Origin: Thermotogae bacterium
GTDB taxonomy: Bacteria; Thermotogota; Thermotogae; Petrotogales; Kosmotogaceae
DNA length: 9,441 nucleotides
Direction of reading: 5' to 3'
NCBI GenBank assembly: GCA_003643975.1
Contig: QNAR01000045.1
Location: 1-9,441, forward strand
Below the pieces are notes generated by a model. That model made no database searches. It was not told the origin of the DNA and saw only the letters and a program-made list of their open reading frames with translations. Of this stretch, positions 5,007 to 9,441 are shown in pieces; the first letter of the stretch is position 1; the number at the start of each line of letters is the position of its first letter. Made by a program: the position numbers and the translations under genes.

Positions 5007-6248
5007 ATGCGAAGAAAGTTAATGCTTTTACTTTTAGTTCTTGCTGTACTTTTTGTACTTGTTGGCTGTCCAGGTAGTTCTATTGACGAGCTCATTTCAA
5101 AAATGAAATTCCTTGATTATGCTTTTGCGGATGGGGAACCCGAAACACCAGCTGTGGCTTTATATCTCGGAAGGGTTAAAGCAGATGATGTTTTGCAGGT
5201 TTACACTCCTGTGCCCGAACCGAAGTCAGGTGAGTTTGTCGATAATTCTATAGTTATCGTACCTACCATAGGTGCACCCGGATATCTTTATTACCTTGAC
5301 CTTGATCCCGGCGCTTTCTATAATCATCCAGGTAGGGTTGTGGTGCTTGGGGAAGATGGTGAGCCAATAATTGATGAAGAAGTTCAAGGATGGCCTGTTC
5401 TCAATGGCGAAACACCTGAACCACTTGTTTCCCCAACAACGAAAGCCTATGCCAAAGCGATATTCTGGAGAAACATTCGCTACAAGATAGCTGAAATACA
5501 CATTCCTGAATGGGTGGTCTTTCAAAGGGTAATATCAGGTGCTGTTGTTGTCAATGGGCTGATACCTACGCAAAATCTTTATTATGAAGCTTCGCAGATC
5601 CACAACATGATGTACAACGCCATGGTCGATTTCATGGGAGTTGATAGGGTTAGGCAAGTTGAATATCCTGATAATGCTCCAAGTGATGTGGAAGACGCTA
5701 TTCAGTATCTCGTTGAAACTAAGAAAGTAAATAGGCTTACGCTGTATTTCATAGCACACGGCGCCAATGATTACATGAATATCGGAGGGTATGGCTTTGG
5801 CGCATCTACACTCAAGAACATCATAGAAAGCTATCCTAGAGTATCGTTTTCTGTTATTATTGAATCTTGTCATGCGGGAAGCTGGATAGAAGGCACAGTG
5901 GATATTACTGACGCGAGCAACGTGGTGATAGCCATAGCAACAACTTCCTCTGCCAAAAGCGCGTATCCTGATTGGGATTCTGCAACAGGGTACACAAATG
6001 ACTATAACGGGACAACAGACGTCTATGTAGAGTGGACCAGTGACTTTCTTGAGAAGATGGCTTATTATACTTCAGCAGCTCACTGGGGTGAAGTTACAAC
6101 CCTTGCTTCAGCTGAAGGCATACCAGATGAATCTGCAATGTATGACCTGTGTTTCCAGAGCATAAAAGGCGGTTCACCTCCCGGAACTTCTTATACCTTT
6201 ACAGAAAGAGTTGGTATTCAAGATCCACAGATCTACAGGAGTTATTGA
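5007..6248 (+). CDS. Lipoprotein with legumain/caspase-like (clan CD) cysteine protease domain, copy 1
   Basis: This is a 413-residue exported lipoprotein. A basic N-terminus (MRRK), a hydrophobic helix and the lipobox LVGC put the lipidated cysteine at C21. An N-terminal region (about 25-190) of unknown fold follows, with conserved stretches such as LGEDGEPIIDE and FWRNIRYK. The C-terminal part (about 195-413) has the clan CD signature: a hydrophobic strand ending in the His-Gly dyad (LYFIAHG, H251) and, 37 residues later, a strand ending in the nucleophile (IIESCHAGSW, C288). The ESC-x-x-GS-x-x-EG pattern resembles legumain (family C13) more than caspases. Peptidase activity is inferred from the dyad; the substrate is unknown. 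ATG 5007 has the SD AAGGAGG 7 nt upstream. A strong terminator follows at 6263, so it is transcribed alone. A near twin starts at 8453. Confidence 0.8.
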   Translation: MRRKLMLLLLVLAVLFVLVGCPGSSIDELISKMKFLDYAFADGEPETPAVALYLGRVKADDVLQVYTPVPEPKSGEFVDNSIVIVPTIGAPGYLYYLDLDPGAFYNHPGRVVVLGEDGEPIIDEEVQGWPVLNGETPEPLVSPTTKAYAKAIFWRNIRYKIAEIHIPEWVVFQRVISGAVVVNGLIPTQNLYYEASQIHNMMYNAMVDFMGVDRVRQVEYPDNAPSDVEDAIQYLVETKKVNRLTLYFIAHGANDYMNIGGYGFGASTLKNIIESYPRVSFSVIIESCHAGSWIEGTVDITDASNVVIAIATTSSAKSAYPDWDSATGYTNDYNGTTDVYVEWTSDFLEKMAYYTSAAHWGEVTTLASAEGIPDESAMYDLCFQSIKGGSPPGTSYTFTERVGIQDPQIYRSY

Positions 6249-6262
6249 TTTTTTGGTATAAC

Positions 6263-6290
6263 GCCAGCCCTTAAAGGGCTGGCTTTTTTT
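6263..6290 (+). terminator. Rho-independent terminator after protease-like lipoprotein copy 1
   Basis: GCCAGCCC (6263-6270) and GGGCTGGC (6276-6283) form a perfect 8-bp GC-rich stem, with one more T-A pair closing the loop, followed directly by seven T. It begins 15 nt after the stop codon and separates the lipoprotein from the flavoenzyme gene. Confidence 0.93.
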
Positions 6291-6311
6291 GTGAGCAAAG
6301 TTTTCTATTAT

Positions 6312-6337
6312 ATGTTAATATATGTCGATGTGAACAT
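6312..6337. promoter_or_regulatory. AT-rich inverted repeat upstream of the flavoenzyme gene
   Basis: ATGTT and AACAT flank 16 nt, and the overlapping TATGT/ACATA (6321-6338) flank 8 nt, in the 73-nt gap between the terminator and the flavoenzyme start. The stretch is AT-rich and must hold the promoter, but no good -35/-10 pair stands out. It could be a regulator site; the support is weak. Confidence 0.25.
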
Positions 6338-6363
6338 AGAAACAAATATAAAGAGGTGATGAT

Positions 6364-8283
6364 GTGAAATTCGAAAAGCTCTTCTCAAATATGAGAATAG
6401 ATTCTCTTACTTTGAAAAATAGGATTATCTTTCCTCCAATTTCAACTAATCTGGCTTCAATCACTGGAGAAGTAACGGATGAATTTATAGCTCATTACAG
6501 CCGAAGAGCGAAAGGAGGAGCGGCATTAATCACCGTTGAAAATGCTTGTATCGACTTTCCTTTAACGATGATGGGAGCTACTCAACCGAGGTTTGATAAT
6601 GAGAGGTTTGTTCCGGGTTTGAGTAGGCTAGTCGAGGAAATTCATAAATACGGTTCTCTAGCATTCGTTGAATTAACTCATCCGGGGCTATTTGGCAAGG
6701 AACTCCCTGCAATTGCACCATCAGAAGTTGATTTGAGGCTTGATGGTATAAAACCGCATCCAATGAGTCGCGAAGAAATTGAAAAGGTGGCTTTAAAATT
6801 TGCAAAAGCAGCATTTATTGCCAAAAAAGCAGGGTTTGATGGTGTGGAGATTGAAGCAGCTCACGGACTTTTGGTCAATCAGTTTCTTTCGCCTGTTTCC
6901 AATAAAAGAACAGATGAATATGGTGGTACTCTGGAAAATAGAACGAGATTTGCCAAGTTGCTGATTGATAAAATAAAGGAATTTTGTGGGCGGGATTACC
7001 CTGTTATGGCAAGAGTCGGTGTTGTGGATTATGTTAATGGTGGTATAAAGCCGGAGTACGATGGCGTTGAAATAGTTAGAAAGTTCGAAGAATTAGGTTA
7101 TGCGGCTGTACATGCAGATATAGGTTTTGGTGATAAGGAAAAAAGGTTAGAACCCATGGCTTATAAACAAGCCTGGCGTTCAAATTTGGCAAAGCTCTTA
7201 AAAGATGGAGGTATCAAAATACCGGTTATTGCGGTAGGGATGATTAGGGAGCCTGAAATAGCTGAATCGCTTCTCAAAAATGGAGTAGCTGACCTTGTTG
7301 CTCTTGGTAGAACGTTAATAGCAGATCCAGATTGGCCACTTAAAGCACTGTATGGAAAAGAGAAAACTATTCGCAAATGCATTGGATGTTCTGAATGCAT
7401 TCGTTCAAGGCACGCAATGGGAACAGCCATTAGGTGCGGGGTAAATCCTGTTGTAGGGAAAAGCAGTGGTTATGAGAAAATCACCCCCTCTTCAATTTCA
7501 AAGCACATTGTGATTATTGGTGCAGGGCCTGCAGGGCTTGAAGCAGCCAGGGTAGCCGCATTAAAAGGTCATAGGGTAACGATCTTTGAGCAGGAAAAAG
7601 AAATTGGCGGAGCTGTGAGGTTAGGCTCTGTCCCTCCGGGAAAGGAAAAAATGCAATGGTTAATAAACTATTATTCCGAGGTTCTGAAAGAGCTTGAGGT
7701 AAATGTTAGAACAACTACAACTGCAGATATTGAAACAGTTATTAGGGAAAACCCCGACGAAATTGTACTCGCCATGGGTGCTGAGCCTTTTATACCTGCC
7801 ATTGAAGGAATCGATGGACCAAATGTTGTGCTCTATTCCAATGTATTGGATGAAAAAGTCGCGCTTCAGAAAGGGGAAAGAGTAGTCATAGGTGGGGGTG
7901 GCCTTGTGGGTTGTGAAACTGCTCTCTATCTAGCTACTAAGGGATGTGAGGTCACAATAGTTGAAATGCTACCAGAAGTTGCTAAAGACATGGAACCAAT
8001 AAGCAGAAATTACCTGCTACGTGAACTTAAGGAGCATAATATAAAAATATTAACTAGCTCAAGAATAATCAAGATTTCAGAGTCATCTTTGAATATCAAA
8101 AAGACTGATGGCATGGAAATAGAGCTTGATCTGGACATATTTGTTGCTGCCTTTGGGGAAAAACCACGTAAATTTGAAAAAGTAGATGCTCCTGTTCCCA
8201 TACATATCATTGGTGATATGACAAGGGTGGGGAAAATTGTTGAAGCTATAAGGGATGGCTATGCAATTGGGTTTAATTTGTAG
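6364..8283 (+). CDS. Old Yellow Enzyme/2,4-dienoyl-CoA reductase-type FMN/4Fe-4S/FAD oxidoreductase with atypical active site
   Basis: This 639-residue cytoplasmic flavoprotein has three modules. An FMN TIM barrel (about 1-335) includes the NQFLSPVSNKRTDEYGG stretch. A 4Fe-4S site uses C339, C342, C345 and C358. An FAD/NAD(P)H domain has GAGPAG (386-391) and GGGLVG (511-516). The plan matches FadH, enoate reductases and BaiCD-like enzymes, which reduce C=C bonds of enoyl compounds using NAD(P)H. Two oddities: the active-site motif usually reading HGYL is HGLL, so the conserved proton-donor Tyr is Leu169 (Glu at 164, His at 167). The cluster also reads C-x2-C-x2-C rather than the common C-x2-C-x3-C. 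The substrate is therefore open, perhaps with a different donor or chemistry. The start is GTG 6364 with SD GAGG 7 nt upstream; ATG 6362 is out of frame. The gene lies between the two protease-like paralogues. Confidence 0.9.
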   Translation: MKFEKLFSNMRIDSLTLKNRIIFPPISTNLASITGEVTDEFIAHYSRRAKGGAALITVENACIDFPLTMMGATQPRFDNERFVPGLSRLVEEIHKYGSLAFVELTHPGLFGKELPAIAPSEVDLRLDGIKPHPMSREEIEKVALKFAKAAFIAKKAGFDGVEIEAAHGLLVNQFLSPVSNKRTDEYGGTLENRTRFAKLLIDKIKEFCGRDYPVMARVGVVDYVNGGIKPEYDGVEIVRKFEELGYAAVHADIGFGDKEKRLEPMAYKQAWRSNLAKLLKDGGIKIPVIAVGMIREPEIAESLLKNGVADLVALGRTLIADPDWPLKALYGKEKTIRKCIGCSECIRSRHAMGTAIRCGVNPVVGKSSGYEKITPSSISKHIVIIGAGPAGLEAARVAALKGHRVTIFEQEKEIGGAVRLGSVPPGKEKMQWLINYYSEVLKELEVNVRTTTTADIETVIRENPDEIVLAMGAEPFIPAIEGIDGPNVVLYSNVLDEKVALQKGERVVIGGGGLVGCETALYLATKGCEVTIVEMLPEVAKDMEPISRNYLLRELKEHNIKILTSSRIIKISESSLNIKKTDGMEIELDLDIFVAAFGEKPRKFEKVDAPVPIHIIGDMTRVGKIVEAIRDGYAIGFNL

Positions 8284-8358
8284 AAGAGCTCATTATGGCT
8301 GTCTAAAATTTGGTCGTTTCTATTTTTTAATAGATTTGAGATTTTAAAGGATCAAACA

Positions 8359-8452
8359 TGTAGCAAACGACTGAAATATTAATTGCTTCTTCATTATGAA
8401 GAAATTTTTCTTTGAACCCGGAAGGATTTTAATTATTCCGGGAGGTGGAAGT
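8359..8452 (+). promoter_or_regulatory. Conserved leader of protease-like lipoprotein copy 2
   Basis: This leader has the same length (94 nt from TGTARC to ATG) as the first copy and matches it without gaps, best over 8359-8396. The 75 nt before it (8284-8358) hold only a weak CTATT/AATAG hairpin and no recognisable gene or strong terminator. Read-through from the flavoenzyme gene is possible. Confidence 0.45.
8417..8442 (+). promoter_or_regulatory. Hairpin overlapping the SD of lipoprotein copy 2
   Basis: CCCGGAA (8417-8423) and TTCCGGG (8436-8442) form a perfect 7-bp stem with a 12-nt AT-rich loop. The 3' arm takes in the first two G of the SD GGAGG (8441-8445), so folding could limit translation. 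The equivalent stem is absent from copy 1. Confidence 0.45.
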
Positions 8453-9441
8453 ATGTGGAGAAAGCTTTTGCTTCTTTTTTTGGCTCTTGTTGTTCTTTTT
8501 ATTCTTGTGGGCTGTCCCGGAAGTTCTATTGATGAACTTATCTCCAAGATGAAATTCATGAACTATGCTTTTGCTGAGGGTGAACCGGAGATCCCCGCTG
8601 TAGCGTTATATCTCGGCAAAGTAAATCCAGGAGATATTTTAGAAGTTTATACACCTGTGCCCGAATATGTATCAAGTGAGATAGAAAATAAGGGAGTGAT
8701 TATTTCACCGATAATAGAGAATCCTGGATATCTTTATTACCTCGATCTTGCCCCTGGCGCTTTTTATAACCACCCTGGCAGGATTATTGTACTCGGGGAA
8801 GATGGTGAGCCAATAATTGATGAAGATGTAGAAGGCTGGCCTGTTCTCAATGGTAAAACACCTGAACCACTTGTTTCATCTACCAGTGAAGCTTTCCAAA
8901 AGGCGATTTTCTGGAGAAACATCCGCTACAAGATAACCAAAATACAAATTCCTGAATGGGTTATCATTCCAAGGGTAATATCAGGTGCAGTAGTAGTAAA
9001 TGGGCTAACTCCCACACAAAATCTTTATACTGAGGCCTCGAATATTCATAATATGATGTATGAAGCTATGGTTGATTTCATGGGAGCAGATAGAGTAAAG
9101 CAAGTTGAGTATCCAGATAATGCTCCAAGTAATGTGGAAGATGCCATTCAGTATCTTGTAGAAACAAAGAAAGTAAACAATCTTACGTTGTACTTCATTG
9201 CCCACGGGAGCTACGATCGTATGAACATAGGTGGGCATAGTTTTAGTGCAGCTGATCTTAAAAATATAATAGAAAGCTATTCAAGTGTTAAGTTTTTTAT
9301 CATTATTGAATCCTGCCATTCGGGTAGTTGGATTGAAGGTGTTACAAACATCGTAGATCCGGAAAATGTGATATTGGCAATAACGACAACAACAGCTGAT
9401 AAGAGCGCATATTCTGATTGGGACTCTGCAGCAGGGTACAC
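8453..9441 (+). CDS. Lipoprotein with legumain/caspase-like cysteine protease domain, copy 2 (3' end outside window)
   Basis: The open frame runs 329 complete codons to the window edge with no stop, so only the C-terminus is missing (about 84 residues if it matches copy 1). It aligns to copy 1 without a single indel, with 246 of 329 residues identical by hand count. It keeps the signal peptide and lipobox (LVGC, C21), the FWRNIRYK region, the His-Gly dyad (LYFIAHG, H251) and the nucleophile (IIESCHSGSW, C288). The differences cluster at residues 71-90 and just after H251, places that could alter specificity. ATG 8453 has SD GGAGG 7 nt upstream. As an intact duplicate with both catalytic residues it is probably functional. 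Whether it ends in a terminator like copy 1 cannot be seen. Confidence 0.82.
   Translation, partial: MWRKLLLLFLALVVLFILVGCPGSSIDELISKMKFMNYAFAEGEPEIPAVALYLGKVNPGDILEVYTPVPEYVSSEIENKGVIISPIIENPGYLYYLDLAPGAFYNHPGRIIVLGEDGEPIIDEDVEGWPVLNGKTPEPLVSSTSEAFQKAIFWRNIRYKITKIQIPEWVIIPRVISGAVVVNGLTPTQNLYTEASNIHNMMYEAMVDFMGADRVKQVEYPDNAPSNVEDAIQYLVETKKVNNLTLYFIAHGSYDRMNIGGHSFSAADLKNIIESYSSVKFFIIIESCHSGSWIEGVTNIVDPENVILAITTTTADKSAYSDWDSAAGY

Noticed and set aside
5226..5873. Minus-strand open frames of 99 and 112 codons inside the first lipoprotein gene
   Set aside because: They are antisense shadows; the plus frame has a signal peptide, conserved paralogue and terminator, and similar shadows appear opposite the second copy (9005-9238).
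8453..9441. Second protease-like gene as a pseudogene fragment
   Set aside because: The frame is intact for 329 codons with no indels against its paralogue and keeps lipobox, His and Cys; it is cut only by the window edge.
4913..9441. Composite transposon formed by the two lipoprotein copies
   Set aside because: No transposase, terminal inverted repeats or target-site duplications are seen; simple tandem duplication explains the pair.

Overview
The window looks like a chromosomal segment of a moderately AT-rich, anaerobic thermophilic or mesophilic bacterium. Gene content and style suggest the order Thermotogales/Kosmotogales: strong extended Shine-Dalgarno (SD) sites of the GAGGTGAT type, very tight gene packing, a two-HMA CopA, and a fused FMN/Fe-S/FAD enoate-reductase-type enzyme. 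This placement is an inference from style and cannot be confirmed without a database search.

Region 1 (40-3164, minus strand) is a four-gene copper-export operon, transcribed right to left: two small membrane SHOCT proteins, a thioredoxin-like [2Fe-2S] ferredoxin and a copper P1B-type ATPase (CopA). The genes overlap or abut, so they are probably translationally coupled. In front of the first gene lies a striking C7-AT-G8 palindrome (3185-3201), the kind of G/C-tract operator used by CsoR-type copper sensors. The ferredoxin suggests a redox partner that keeps copper as Cu(I) for CopA.

Region 2 (3284-3873, plus strand) is a divergent manganese exporter, mntP, with an extended -10 promoter. 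Together with region 1 this makes a metal-efflux locus.

Region 3 (3874-4156) is non-coding and packed with short perfect hairpins separated by a repeated GYTATAC heptamer, followed by CGAGTT repeats. It lies between convergent genes.

Region 4 (4157-4864, minus strand) is a class II (zinc) sugar-phosphate aldolase with its own promoter and a 14-bp palindrome between promoter and SD.

Region 5 (4913-9441, plus strand) holds two closely related lipoproteins with a clan CD (legumain/caspase-like) His-Cys cysteine-protease signature. They are about 75% identical over the 329 residues that can be compared, without indels, and have collinear 94-nt leaders. The second copy runs off the window. Between them is a 639-residue Old Yellow Enzyme/2,4-dienoyl-CoA reductase-type flavoenzyme in which the usual proton-donor Tyr is replaced by Leu. 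This surface-protease pair around an atypical flavoenzyme is the least familiar arrangement here.

Several naive longest-ORF starts are probably wrong (the two SHOCT genes, mntP and the aldolase). The starts given here follow the SD sites and promoters.
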